From a virus, in IMG/VR virus record IMGVR_UViG_3300043395_000420, positions 29,246-93,245 of that record: a stretch of DNA of 64,000 nt; one strand, 5' to 3'. Below, one piece after another: positions 49,628 to 56,754 of this stretch. The position numbers and the translations under genes were made by a program. Each line of letters begins with the position of its first letter. The first letter of the stretch is position 1. A model generated the notes under the pieces. That model worked only from the letters and a program-made list of their open reading frames with translations, was not told where the DNA came from and made no database searches.

Positions 49628-49635
49628 TAAATATA
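49628..49635 (-). promoter_or_regulatory. TATATTTA box before the 446-aa structural gene
   Basis: One base from the TATATTTG copies, on the minus strand 13 bases after a hairpin and 15 bases before the start codon. It lies in the same hairpin-then-box arrangement as three of the exact copies. Confidence 0.35.
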
Positions 49636-49648
49636 TATAAGTAATATA

Positions 49649-49669
49649 GGAAGTTTTTTTATTACTTCC
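49649..49669 (-). terminator. Weak hairpin after the 141-aa gene
   Basis: The minus strand has GGAAGT and ACTTCC around an A-rich loop, followed by TATATTACTTATAT, without a solid T-run. It may be a weak terminator or an RNA-processing hairpin. Confidence 0.4.
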
Positions 49670-49672
49670 AAA

Positions 49673-50098
49673 TTATTTCAAGAAAATAAGTTTGTACTTA
49701 GTACTGTTAATTAAAGATTTTACTTCATCAATAGTATTAAGAATCTCAGAATGTCCGCAAATACTTTGTACTTTACTGCACATATCATATAATGTACGTA
49801 AGTATTTTATACATTCTTCTGGACTATTACATGTTGGTAATTCACATGTACTTGGAAAAGTAATTAACTTTTCTGTAATACCCTGCCATTGTTCAGCAAT
49901 ACTATCTGCTAAATCTCCAACTTCATCATAAAAAGTACCCATAGCAATATGTGCAGAATAACTAGTTGTTTTAAGATGTGCTAAATGTATTTTAGTTACG
50001 CCATTTAGTAGTTCAAATGCAAGTGCTGTAATAGCAGCATTCATTTGTTTATTTTCAGAACCACCTTCTGAATCCTTGTTTATTTTTAACTGTCTCAT
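49673..50098 (-). CDS. 141-aa helical protein with ferritin/Dps-like pattern
   Basis: The central part reads NGVTKIHLAHLKTTSYSAHI then MGTFYDEVGDLADSIAEQWQG. The spacing of His, the FYDE motif and the Asp/Glu pairs resembles the first helices of Dps/ferritin-like bundles, where they bind iron at the subunit interface. I recall a related uncharacterised family in crAss-like genomes. The C-terminal half has three Cys (CELPTCNSPEEC) followed by two helices. It overlaps nothing and sits 2 bases after the 235-aa gene. It could be a virion decoration or a metal-binding protein. The fold is inferred from pattern only. Confidence 0.55.
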   Translation of the reverse strand: MRQLKINKDSEGGSENKQMNAAITALAFELLNGVTKIHLAHLKTTSYSAHIAMGTFYDEVGDLADSIAEQWQGITEKLITFPSTCELPTCNSPEECIKYLRTLYDMCSKVQSICGHSEILNTIDEVKSLINSTKYKLIFLK

Positions 50099-50100
50099 AA

Positions 50101-50808
50101 TTACGTATTAGTCTGTGATGATGCTTGGGCTACCTGATATTGAAAAACAGATTCCATATCTCCGGCAAGTATTTGAACAGCATCATCAATCATTATTTCT
50201 GCAATGTCATCTTTAAACTCACAGATAACATCTTCAGTAGATACCTGTAATGTATACGGATCTGTTGTTCCGGCTATCTGTATCTTTCTAGGAGTCCTGT
50301 AATATATAAAATTTACATTGTCCAACTTAAATTCTCCGGCAGTATAGATACGTAATCTATTTGCTATAAGAGTACAGAATGTTTCTCCCCATTCAAAACT
50401 AGGTCGTTTAAGATAATCATCTAATAAGATAGATATATTTTCTTCTTCTGCTAAGTAGGTTACATTAATGTGTTGACTATCTACACAACAGTCTTTTACA
50501 GCATATGCATCTACTCTCTTAAATGCCATGTAATCTTCAGGTAATGGACTATCTTCAAATAAAGGTTGTATAAATGTGTCTAATCTTTGAGTTTTTAAAA
50601 TAACCTGAAGATCATCTACCTTAGTAGTACTTTGTTCATCAGCAGCTTTTGTAATATTAATACCCTCAATTTGACGACGGCACCATTGTAACTGTGCCTT
50701 ATTAAATGCCTCAACCATCTGCCAAGGTTGAATATTGTCATAGTCATGACTATCCAACTTATTCAGACGTTGTTTAATTTTTAATTGTAAGGTAGTATTA
50801 TTAATCAT
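50101..50808 (-). CDS. 235-aa ring/adaptor-type virion protein
   Basis: Opens MINNTTLQLKIKQRLNKLDS then IQPWQMVEAFNKAQLQWCRR, a long N-terminal helical pattern typical of crAss-like connector or ring proteins. The centre has LPEDYMAFKRVDAYAVKDCC (residues 95-115 approximately), comparable to the LPEDFYVM of the 300-aa protein, and a beta region (NVNFIYYRTPRKIQI). The C-terminus is helical and acidic. Start ATG overlaps the upstream stop by one base. Probably sits under the portal; the exact ring is not determinable by eye. Confidence 0.6.
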   Translation of the reverse strand: MINNTTLQLKIKQRLNKLDSHDYDNIQPWQMVEAFNKAQLQWCRRQIEGINITKAADEQSTTKVDDLQVILKTQRLDTFIQPLFEDSPLPEDYMAFKRVDAYAVKDCCVDSQHINVTYLAEEENISILLDDYLKRPSFEWGETFCTLIANRLRIYTAGEFKLDNVNFIYYRTPRKIQIAGTTDPYTLQVSTEDVICEFKDDIAEIMIDDAVQILAGDMESVFQYQVAQASSQTNT

Positions 50809-51098
50809 TATCCTTTAACTCTTTTTAAACGAGGGTTTGCTTTCTTAGCAGCTGGAGATGCTTTACGGGTTGATGCAGCAAGAATAGCAGATGCTGCTTC
50901 TTTAGATACTCCTTGTTTCTTAGCAATGCTAGATGCTACTGCTTTAAAACCAGGATGTGCTGCACCACCTTTCTTAAATACACCACGTCCTTTAAGAACG
51001 TCAGCTTGTGTTACTTTACCATCTTTGGTAAGGTCGGGAAAAGATCCTCCAGTTTTATACTTCATGGATCCTCCACATTTCATACATTTCTTTGCCAT
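50808..51098 (-). CDS. 96-aa basic protein with Cys/Gly-Gly N-terminus
   Basis: MAKKCMKCGGSMKYKTGGSF, then a region with Asp/Thr-Lys runs and a short helix (FKAVASSIAKKQGVSKEAAS), ending in a strongly basic tail (KKANPRLKRVKG). The last 45 residues have the look of small conserved phage virion proteins, perhaps DNA-binding. CMKC could hold a metal. It carries the same GG-K motif type as the cargo proteins. Function unknown; it is translated in series with its neighbours. Confidence 0.6.
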   Translation of the reverse strand: MAKKCMKCGGSMKYKTGGSFPDLTKDGKVTQADVLKGRGVFKKGGAAHPGFKAVASSIAKKQGVSKEAASAILAASTRKASPAAKKANPRLKRVKG

Positions 51099-51104
51099 AA
51101 TATA

Positions 51105-51527
51105 TTAGTTTAACATTTCTTTTTTTAGATATTCATCTGCTTCTTTAGGATTCTCACTATAATATATTAAATAAATGCGAGCAAATTCTAATAACTGAGG
51201 ATCATCTTTAAAATGACCTAAACCTCTATTACAATGATTACATAGCATACCTCTTACTATATTAGTTTTATGACAATGATCAACAACTAAATTTTCTTGA
51301 GATCCGCATATAATACATTCTTTTATAGTATCAATAATATCTTTTAAATCATCATCAGATATCATATCTCTATATAAACCTCTTCTTATTTCATTCCTGT
51401 AATTAGACCTGCAAGATCTGCACCAACTATCAAAACCTGATTTAGTTCTATTATGTAAAGGAAAATATTCAGCAGATAATGGTTTATCTACTTTACATTT
51501 TGTACATATTTTAGTTAACACTTCCAT
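51105..51527 (-). CDS. Recombination endonuclease VII-like HNH nuclease (140 aa)
   Basis: Cys8/Cys11 and Cys36/Cys39 form an N-terminal zinc site. Cys71/Cys74 pairs with Cys96/Cys99 around the core VVDHCHKTNIVRGMLCNHCN. The D-H-C-H motif at 83-86 and Asn100 are the catalytic HNH elements of the T4 gp49/endonuclease VII family, which resolves branched DNA before packaging. The start ATG 51527 overlaps the upstream stop by 13 bases. Its place among small basic genes, away from replication genes, could mean either a packaging-linked resolvase or a free-standing homing-type HNH insertion. Confidence 0.85.
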   Translation of the reverse strand: MEVLTKICTKCKVDKPLSAEYFPLHNRTKSGFDSWCRSCRSNYRNEIRRGLYRDMISDDDLKDIIDTIKECIICGSQENLVVDHCHKTNIVRGMLCNHCNRGLGHFKDDPQLLEFARIYLIYYSENPKEADEYLKKEMLN

Positions 51528-51757
51528 TTCTTTCTAGCTAATCTTAATCTACTATTTGGATCCTTTGCTGCTTTAGGAAACATTTTCATCTGACCTGCAG
51601 ATCTAGCACAAAATGACCTTTTTCTAGGACCACCTTCTGGCTGTGGTGCTTTAAGGTTACCTCCTGTTTCTCTATTATAGGAAGCACGCCCTTTAGCATT
51701 AAGACCTCCCGATGGAGACTTACCTTCCTTTCTTTGCCATGCAGGTGACTTTGCCAT
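51515..51757 (-). CDS. 80-aa small basic protein of a conserved phage family
   Basis: Reads SPAWQRKEGKSPSGGLNAKG, then RASYNRETGGNLKAPQPEGG, RKRSFCARSAGQM and a basic end (LARKKWKC). I recognise this pattern from short uncharacterised proteins in many phages and large viruses (a DUF6321-type sequence, named from memory). It is rich in Gly/Lys/Arg and likely disordered, nucleic-acid binding or virion associated. It starts 1 base after the HEATH peptidase gene ends and overlaps the HNH gene by 13 bases. No enzymatic motif. Confidence 0.75.
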   Translation of the reverse strand: MAKSPAWQRKEGKSPSGGLNAKGRASYNRETGGNLKAPQPEGGPRKRSFCARSAGQMKMFPKAAKDPNSRLRLARKKWKC

Positions 51758-51758
51758 A

Positions 51759-52160
51759 TTACTTTTTTATAAACTTATTTAGTTTTATTAATTTAACTAT
51801 TTTATTTGTTATTTCCTCAGCTAATGTAACAATTTCTTCTTCTTTATTATTCACATCCCAGTTATTTAATAACAAAGCCATGTGTGTTGCCTCATGATTT
51901 AAAACTGTTATATCAGTAAAATCACCTTTAAAATGTTTCTTATTTATAAATAAGAAAGGTTTATATGGAGCTTTTCCTGTTAGCTTTTTGTCTCTGGGAT
52001 CATAGTTAGTTAATCCCATTATGTAAACACCATTGCCTTTAGTCTTATCTACTTCTTCAGCCTGGGCATCCTCTCTTCTAAGTCCATGTAAGATATCAAC
52101 ATTGTAATAGTCAAATATTTCTGTGGCATCTTTACCAAGCAAGAAAACATATTTGCCCAT
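51759..52160 (-). CDS. Small HEATH-motif zinc metallopeptidase-like protein
   Basis: The core is VLNHEATHMALLLNNWDV, with HEATH, followed by EEEIVTLAEEITNKI in which a Glu could be the third zinc ligand (gluzincin-type). The region before it (YKPFLFINKKHFKGDF) supplies beta strands as in small zincins. I chose ATG 52160 (MGKYVFLLG). An in-frame GTG at 52175 would overlap the upstream stop (GTGA) and adds five residues. It sits in the small-gene cluster beside an HNH gene. The substrate is unknown; a role in virion maturation is possible. Confidence 0.75.
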   Translation of the reverse strand: MGKYVFLLGKDATEIFDYYNVDILHGLRREDAQAEEVDKTKGNGVYIMGLTNYDPRDKKLTGKAPYKPFLFINKKHFKGDFTDITVLNHEATHMALLLNNWDVNNKEEEIVTLAEEITNKIVKLIKLNKFIKK

Positions 52161-52171
52161 ATCAATTTTTC

Positions 52172-52423
52172 TCACCAGACTGTTTTTTTCTTTTTAGGTT
52201 TCATGTAAGGATTTTCCTTATGCCACTTTTTAGTTGCTGCTACACCTTGTGCTACTGTTTTGGCTCCGGCTTTTTTAGTTAGATCTATAGTATCCCATTT
52301 ACCTTTATCTTTAGTTGGATGGTTTACCATAATATTACCAGGTTCTCCTTTACCTCTTTTAGTAGTCTTTTTGTAAACTACATGTTTTTCTCCCCCTGCT
52401 GATACTCTAACTTTATTAACCAT
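52172..52423 (-). CDS. 83-aa Lys-rich protein, function unknown
   Basis: MVNKVRVSAGGEKHVVYKKT then KGEPGNIMVNHPTKDKGKW and an end very rich in Lys (MKPKKKKTVW). I recall similar short proteins in crAss-like genomes (a KGKWDTIDLT-type sequence). Likely disordered or nucleic-acid binding. The start overlaps the stop of the 48-aa gene by one base (TAATG). Confidence 0.65.
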   Translation of the reverse strand: MVNKVRVSAGGEKHVVYKKTTKRGKGEPGNIMVNHPTKDKGKWDTIDLTKKAGAKTVAQGVAATKKWHKENPYMKPKKKKTVW

Positions 52424-52569
52424 TACTTCTTCTTTTTACGCATTAGCATTTTCTCACGTTTCTCTTCCTTCTTACCTTCAGTCTTTTCATGTTTCATCAT
52501 AGCAGACTTAGAGGAGTAAGTTTCCTGAGCTTTGGTACCTTTGTACTCAATAATTTTTTTCTTTGCCAT
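52423..52569 (-). CDS. 48-aa Lys/Glu-rich small protein
   Basis: Small gene between the 116-aa and 83-aa genes. ATG 52569 gives MAKKKIIEYKGTKAQETYSS, then a helical, highly charged section ending MLMRKKKK and TAA at 52423. The stop overlaps the next start by one base, as with its neighbours, and there is no other explanation for the interval. Such short helical Lys-rich proteins are common in this cluster. Function unknown. Confidence 0.7.
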   Translation of the reverse strand: MAKKKIIEYKGTKAQETYSSKSAMMKHEKTEGKKEEKREKMLMRKKKK

Positions 52570-52571
52570 TG

Positions 52572-52922
52572 TTATTTCTTTTTAGATTTTACAGCACCAC
52601 CTTTTTTAAACTCTTGTTCTGCTAACCTAACATTTTTGGTTTTTTCACCTGTATATTTAGAACGTTTTACTCTTACATCCTCTGCACGTTCGCGTAGTCT
52701 ATCTGCTTTTTCTCCTTGTGCAATAGTTCTATTTTCCCAATATCCTTTAGAATCAGATGACACAGATGGTGAATTATAGTTATCATATGCCTTAATAGCT
52801 TTAGTTTCAGCTTTATTTGCTCTATTTTCTAACCTATTAATTTTATTAGTAGTTCTTTTAATAACTCGTTGAGCTTTATTAGACGCACCACCATCTTGTT
52901 TCTTAACTAATTTTTTTGCCAT
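52572..52922 (-). CDS. 116-aa Lys/Arg-rich protein, paralogue of the adjacent gene
   Basis: Starts MAKKLVKKQDGGASNKAQRV. Residues 25-95 form a charged helix (NRLENRANKAETKAIKAYDN) and the end reads EFKKGGAVKSKKK. I start at ATG 52922, which matches the neighbour's MAKKLVKKQKGGAS and overlaps its stop (TGATG); a GTG at 52925 is less likely. The two genes share N- and C-terminal motifs but not the middle, so they may be duplicates that diverged. The GG-V-K motif also appears in the giant cargo proteins. Confidence 0.7.
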   Translation of the reverse strand: MAKKLVKKQDGGASNKAQRVIKRTTNKINRLENRANKAETKAIKAYDNYNSPSVSSDSKGYWENRTIAQGEKADRLRERAEDVRVKRSKYTGEKTKNVRLAEQEFKKGGAVKSKKK

Positions 52923-53329
52923 CACTTACTCTTTTTAATGGATCCACCTTGTTTTTTAACCGAGCCTCCTTTTTTCATTATTGACCATGAATCATTTTTA
53001 TTTCTACCAATATTATTAGTGATTCTGTCTGTTTTTCTTTCAGCTTTTTTTGGACTTATTGATGTTTTTGATTCTGATTTTACAGCACCATCTTTACCAG
53101 TAACTGTTTTTGTATAAGAAGAAACAGGTACATAACCATATGATGTATTATAGTTTTTAGTAACCTTATCTCCGTTTAATTTTGTTCTTGTTACTGATGC
53201 ATTTGATTGACTACTATCTACATTTAGACTTCTTACTTTTCTAGATTTTAATCTACCATTAGGGGTCAAAATTCCTTTATCATCATTTGAAGCACCACCC
53301 TTTTGTTTTTTAACTAGTTTCTTTGCCAT
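52922..53329 (-). CDS. 135-aa Lys/Ser-rich protein, paralogue of the adjacent gene
   Basis: MAKKLVKKQKGGASNDDKG at the N-terminus, a Ser/Thr/Lys-rich middle (SSYTKTVTGKDGAVKSESK) and a C-terminus MKKGGSVKKQGGSIKKSK with two GG-V/I-K motifs. It looks disordered and very basic, with no enzymatic motif. Its start overlaps the upstream stop by one base and its stop overlaps the next start. Together with the neighbouring copy it suggests a small family of tagged basic proteins. Virion location is inferred. Confidence 0.7.
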   Translation of the reverse strand: MAKKLVKKQKGGASNDDKGILTPNGRLKSRKVRSLNVDSSQSNASVTRTKLNGDKVTKNYNTSYGYVPVSSYTKTVTGKDGAVKSESKTSISPKKAERKTDRITNNIGRNKNDSWSIMKKGGSVKKQGGSIKKSK

Positions 53330-53532
53330 TATTTTTTAGTTTTACGATTTGTTGTAGATTTTACCATACCACCTAACATCATTAGTTGTTGTTCAGTAGC
53401 TTTACGAACTTTACCTAAAAGAGCTTTATCTTTTTGTAGGTCATTGTATCTGCGGATAGTATCCATAGCAGATTCTACTTTCCAACGTTCTTCACGCATT
53501 TTGTCTTCTTTAGACATTTTCATTTGTGCCAT
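53329..53532 (-). CDS. 67-aa helical charged protein
   Basis: I start at ATG 53532 (MAQMKMSKEDKMREERW), because an upstream in-frame start would overlap the 89-aa gene over a long stretch and encode an unlikely segment. The protein is one long helix (WKVESAMDTIRRYNDLQKDK) with a C-terminal GGMVKSTTNRKTKK, another GG-x-V-K ending. Function unknown; in series with its neighbours (1-base overlap and a 1-base gap). Confidence 0.65.
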   Translation of the reverse strand: MAQMKMSKEDKMREERWKVESAMDTIRRYNDLQKDKALLGKVRKATEQQLMMLGGMVKSTTNRKTKK

Positions 53533-53533
53533 A

Positions 53534-53803
53534 TTATCTATAGTTTTTAGATTTTTCTTTTGCTGATTTTGGTTGAGGTACAAACTGTTTACCAGATTTG
53601 TTACCTTTTGCTTTAGCAGCATTAGTAGCAGCTTTCTCACCAGAAGTTAAAGCATCCCATGCTGCTTTAGGTAAGTATCTTTTCTTACCTTTAGATTGAA
53701 CCTCTTTAGAAGATCCTTTTTTAGCATTTGCATGAGTACCTGAAGTCATCCATTTCTGGTCACCCCAGTTCTTTAAACTCTGTTGAGACTTAGCCAGTGC
53801 CAT
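53534..53803 (-). CDS. 89-aa Lys/Gly/Ser-rich protein
   Basis: MALAKSQQSLKNWGDQKWMT then SKEVQSKGKKRYLPKAAWDAL and a basic tail (KQFVPQPKSAKEKSKNYR). I recognise the KRYLPKAAW-type pattern from short phage structural-cluster proteins, but no activity. Likely nucleic-acid or virion associated. Overlaps the upstream stop by one base. Confidence 0.7.
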   Translation of the reverse strand: MALAKSQQSLKNWGDQKWMTSGTHANAKKGSSKEVQSKGKKRYLPKAAWDALTSGEKAATNAAKAKGNKSGKQFVPQPKSAKEKSKNYR

Positions 53804-53988
53804 TACTTATATCCTCCCCCCTTAGATTTATACTCTTTAGCAAGTAACTGTGCTTTTCTAGCTGACCATTCTCCAGGATCTCCACCTTTAGTTCCTGCCT
53901 TAATCTTTTTAAATAAAGATTCTCTCATACCAGGTTTGGTATAATTACCGGCTTGGTTAACTTTAGATTTTGTTTTCTTAGCTGCCAT
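53803..53988 (-). CDS. 61-aa basic protein of a conserved phage/large-virus family
   Basis: MRESLFKKIKAGTKGGDPGE then WSARKAQLLAKEYKSKGGGY. This WSARKAQLL-type pattern is one I recognise from a widespread family of short uncharacterised proteins in phages and large DNA viruses (DUF5872-type, named from memory). Basic, probably helical, perhaps nucleic-acid binding. First of the small-gene series after the 338-aa gene. Function unknown. Confidence 0.75.
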   Translation of the reverse strand: MAAKKTKSKVNQAGNYTKPGMRESLFKKIKAGTKGGDPGEWSARKAQLLAKEYKSKGGGYK

Positions 53989-54000
53989 ACTAATAATATA

Positions 54001-55017
54001 CTAATTATTCCAGAACTTTTCTACTTTTTTAGTTATGTCAAGTAAAGTTTGTTCATTCAATGGATTTTTAATATACTCTACAACTTCTGCAATATTACGA
54101 CCCATCATTGTACCGGTAGTTTTTTCATAGATCATACCGTCAGCTTTTGTTACAAGAATCTTATAATAAGTAGCATCTTTAACAATTGCTTTTAGTTTTA
54201 AGGTTTCCATATCTAAACCAACAGCATCTAAGAAAGATTTTGATGCTCTTGTAGAGTTTTGTTCAGATCCTTCTCCCATAATATACTTATCCATGTTATC
54301 ATAAAGAATATCATTAGGAGTACTCTTTTTGTATAAACTACTTGCAGGATCTACAACTTTTGCTACATAGAATAACTTATTAGTATTCTTATCATATAGT
54401 TTTTGTAATTCAGCAATTGCTTTATTACGAATCTTTTTACCTTCTGTTTTAGTAGATACAGTTTCTTCCATCTTATCTAAATAAAACTTGGGTGCACGTG
54501 CGCGTGATTTAGCATCTTCATAACTTTTAGAAATAATACTAAATCCTCCTGCTTCAATAGCACATAACTTAATAAGATCATATGGATCTTTTACCGGATC
54601 TAAAAATATAGGTTCATTACCACAACGCATTGTGATCTTAGACCAAAATTCTCCGTTATCAGGTTTAAGTAATTTTACTTTATTCCAAAATTCTGGATCA
54701 GAAGGATCTACCATATTTGATGCAAGATCCCTTTCTAATTCAGATACTAATGTTCTAATTTCTTTAACACGTGCTTCTCGCATATCAATATCTTTAATGA
54801 GTTTAATCTCAGGAGCAAACTCATTAAGACCTGTTATATAACGTTTAACACCATTGTTTTCAATACAAGCAAGTTGTTCTTCATGATATACTCCATCATA
54901 TAGAGACATACCATATTTTTCTAGACCCATATTTGATACACGACTATCAAAATATGGTTTAACGGTCACGGGACCTCTTTTTTTAGCCGCGTGGGCTTCT
55001 ACAAATGTAAATTCCAT
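54001..55017 (-). CDS. 338-aa crAss-like virion-type protein downstream of the capsid gene
   Basis: Opens MEFTFVEAHAAKKRGPVTVK then YFDSRVSNMGLEKYGMSLYD, followed by a helical basic middle (RTLVSELERDLASNMVDPSD) and a C-terminal helical section (RNIAEVVEYIKNPLNEQTLL). crAss-like genomes usually have a protein with this opening right after the major capsid gene; its function is not established. The gene has its own TATATTTG box and lies just after the capsid gene terminator. A capsid-interior or connector role is inferred. Confidence 0.6.
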   Translation of the reverse strand: MEFTFVEAHAAKKRGPVTVKPYFDSRVSNMGLEKYGMSLYDGVYHEEQLACIENNGVKRYITGLNEFAPEIKLIKDIDMREARVKEIRTLVSELERDLASNMVDPSDPEFWNKVKLLKPDNGEFWSKITMRCGNEPIFLDPVKDPYDLIKLCAIEAGGFSIISKSYEDAKSRARAPKFYLDKMEETVSTKTEGKKIRNKAIAELQKLYDKNTNKLFYVAKVVDPASSLYKKSTPNDILYDNMDKYIMGEGSEQNSTRASKSFLDAVGLDMETLKLKAIVKDATYYKILVTKADGMIYEKTTGTMMGRNIAEVVEYIKNPLNEQTLLDITKKVEKFWNN

Positions 55018-55044
55018 TTTGTTGGTTTATTGGTTTATGTTTGA

Positions 55045-55052
55045 CAAATATA
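55045..55052 (-). promoter_or_regulatory. TATATTTG box before the 338-aa gene
   Basis: Exact TAnnTTTG-type box on the minus strand, 2 bases after the capsid terminator and 27 bases upstream of the start codon. No TTG element at -33; that region is the terminator stem. Confidence 0.45.
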
Positions 55053-55054
55053 GT

Positions 55055-55089
55055 AAAAAAGGGGAGAGTTTAACACCCTCCCCCGTTTT
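55055..55089 (-). terminator. Strong terminator after the major capsid gene
   Basis: The minus strand reads AACGGGGGAGGGTGTTAAAC then TCTCCCCTTTTTT: a GC-rich hairpin (GGGGAG paired with CTCCCC) with a clean T-run, 14 bases after the stop at 55103. Confidence 0.9.
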
Positions 55090-55102
55090 ACAGTTATAAA
55101 GA

Positions 55103-56731
55103 TTAGAATGAACCTCCTGTGATAGGGTTACGCATAACAATCTTCAACACCTTGGTTGGGTCTTTTACCCAAATAGCAGGCATAGTTTGTGTCATGAATA
55201 CACGGTATCCATTAAACTGACCAGAAGACTGGAATCCTTGAGTACGTCCCATGTAATCCATGGTTCCGTTTTGATACCACCACTTCAATTGATTATCCCA
55301 AGATAACTTCAACAAGTAAATATTGTCGTTGGTGTTATCTGTGATATCAAAGATAATGAAGCTGTAAGAAGACAATGGGAAACCGTCAATGATTGGGTTT
55401 TCAATGTCGTTAGTATGTAAGTTATCAAACGCAGGGTTCAACACAAACTTAACGTTTGCCAAGAATGGGATAACGTAAGAAGTGTATGCAAAACCAAAGT
55501 TTAAGTCCATACCTTTACCAGTAATTGCACCGATATCAGCAGCCTGGATCAACAAACCTGAGTTAATTGCCTCACGTTTAATTGCTTCGTTAACCATACG
55601 CATACCTCCCATACCGGTTTGTACAATAAGTTGACGTTTAGGATCTGGTCCTTGGAAGTCAACTTTACCAGCATAGAAGTTATAGATTTCAGAACGGAAC
55701 AAGTCCAAAGTGAAACCTGATTTGTTATATACACGTTTGAAGGAGTTATCCAACTGCTTCCAAAGACCCACAGATAGACGAACATCATCTGGACCGTCTT
55801 GACGAACACGTCCACCTTGTCCCCACATCAAGTAAGTTTCAATGTCAGTAGCAACTTTAGTCAAGTGTGCTGCTTCCATAGCAGTCAAGAATGTACGAGA
55901 TAATGTACCATTACCCATTGCACGCTTAACATAATCCTTACCCATCTTGGTAACCATAGTTTCCAAGTTAGTAATAGAAGGATCAGAAGTTTTATCAAAG
56001 TTTCTCCAGATCTCAACTACAGGAACTGTACCGTCAGCATTCATACCACCTTTGATCATCAAGTCTGCACGAGATGAAACAGAGTAATGTACGTGAGCTT
56101 CAGCACCACCAACATAGTTGTAATATTCACGGAAACCAGACTGGATTTGAATATCAGAGAATCTTTCTCCATACTCTCCACGTGCAGAACCTTTACGGAA
56201 TAACTTAGTACCAGGAGTCAAGTAATCAGCATTCAAGTATGCACCGGTATCGTTGTTAACCAACTGAACGGTATACAAGAAACTGTCACCCAAAGGAATA
56301 ATGTCATCAGCAGTGATGTACATTTCCATTCCGTTGTACTTGTCATAAGTGATGATATCACCATGTCCAAATTCACGACGTGAAATTTTAAGTTGGAAGG
56401 TAGTACCGTCAATACCTAAGTATCCACCATCCATATCTACCAAACTTGGTTCAAGATCAACAATGTAAGGAAGATCTTGTACAACTGGTGTTTGCCATTT
56501 GTACTCTCCGCGAGCATTGTCAACATTAATTACGTTCTTTCCACCAAAGCTAGACATTTGATAAAGAGGCATTTCTACCTTTTGAACCATAGCCCACAAA
56601 TCAACGGGGCCTAAGTCCATAGGTTCTGCATTCTTCAACATGTTAACCAAGTGGTAAGAATCTACGTGCGAACTAGCCGCATAATTGGTATCTCGTAGAA
56701 ATATACCATTGTTTAAAACTGGAGTTGCCAT
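55103..56731 (-). CDS. Major capsid protein (542 aa), crAss-like
   Basis: Length, position between scaffold and a strong terminator, and sequence agree. DSYHLVNMLKNAEPMDLGPV then DLWAMVQKVEMPLYQM is the crAss-like capsid opening, with the HK97-fold protein expected to follow. The rest is Gly/Asn/Asp-rich without enzyme motifs. Codons end in C and use GC-rich triplets more than most genes here, a sign of high expression. It is preceded by the scaffold candidate with a 23-base gap and followed by a terminator. Assignment is by similarity of the opening and gene order. Confidence 0.9.
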   Translation of the reverse strand: MATPVLNNGIFLRDTNYAASSHVDSYHLVNMLKNAEPMDLGPVDLWAMVQKVEMPLYQMSSFGGKNVINVDNARGEYKWQTPVVQDLPYIVDLEPSLVDMDGGYLGIDGTTFQLKISRREFGHGDIITYDKYNGMEMYITADDIIPLGDSFLYTVQLVNNDTGAYLNADYLTPGTKLFRKGSARGEYGERFSDIQIQSGFREYYNYVGGAEAHVHYSVSSRADLMIKGGMNADGTVPVVEIWRNFDKTSDPSITNLETMVTKMGKDYVKRAMGNGTLSRTFLTAMEAAHLTKVATDIETYLMWGQGGRVRQDGPDDVRLSVGLWKQLDNSFKRVYNKSGFTLDLFRSEIYNFYAGKVDFQGPDPKRQLIVQTGMGGMRMVNEAIKREAINSGLLIQAADIGAITGKGMDLNFGFAYTSYVIPFLANVKFVLNPAFDNLHTNDIENPIIDGFPLSSYSFIIFDITDNTNDNIYLLKLSWDNQLKWWYQNGTMDYMGRTQGFQSSGQFNGYRVFMTQTMPAIWVKDPTKVLKIVMRNPITGGSF

Positions 56732-56754
56732 TTTTTATTTATTTATTAAAAGGG

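Noticed and set aside
53533-53640. Longer in-frame start for the 67-aa gene
   Set aside because: It would overlap the 89-aa gene over about 100 bases and add an unlikely Leu/Lys/Gln-rich segment. The ATG at 53532, one base after the upstream stop, fits the spacing of the rest of the cluster.
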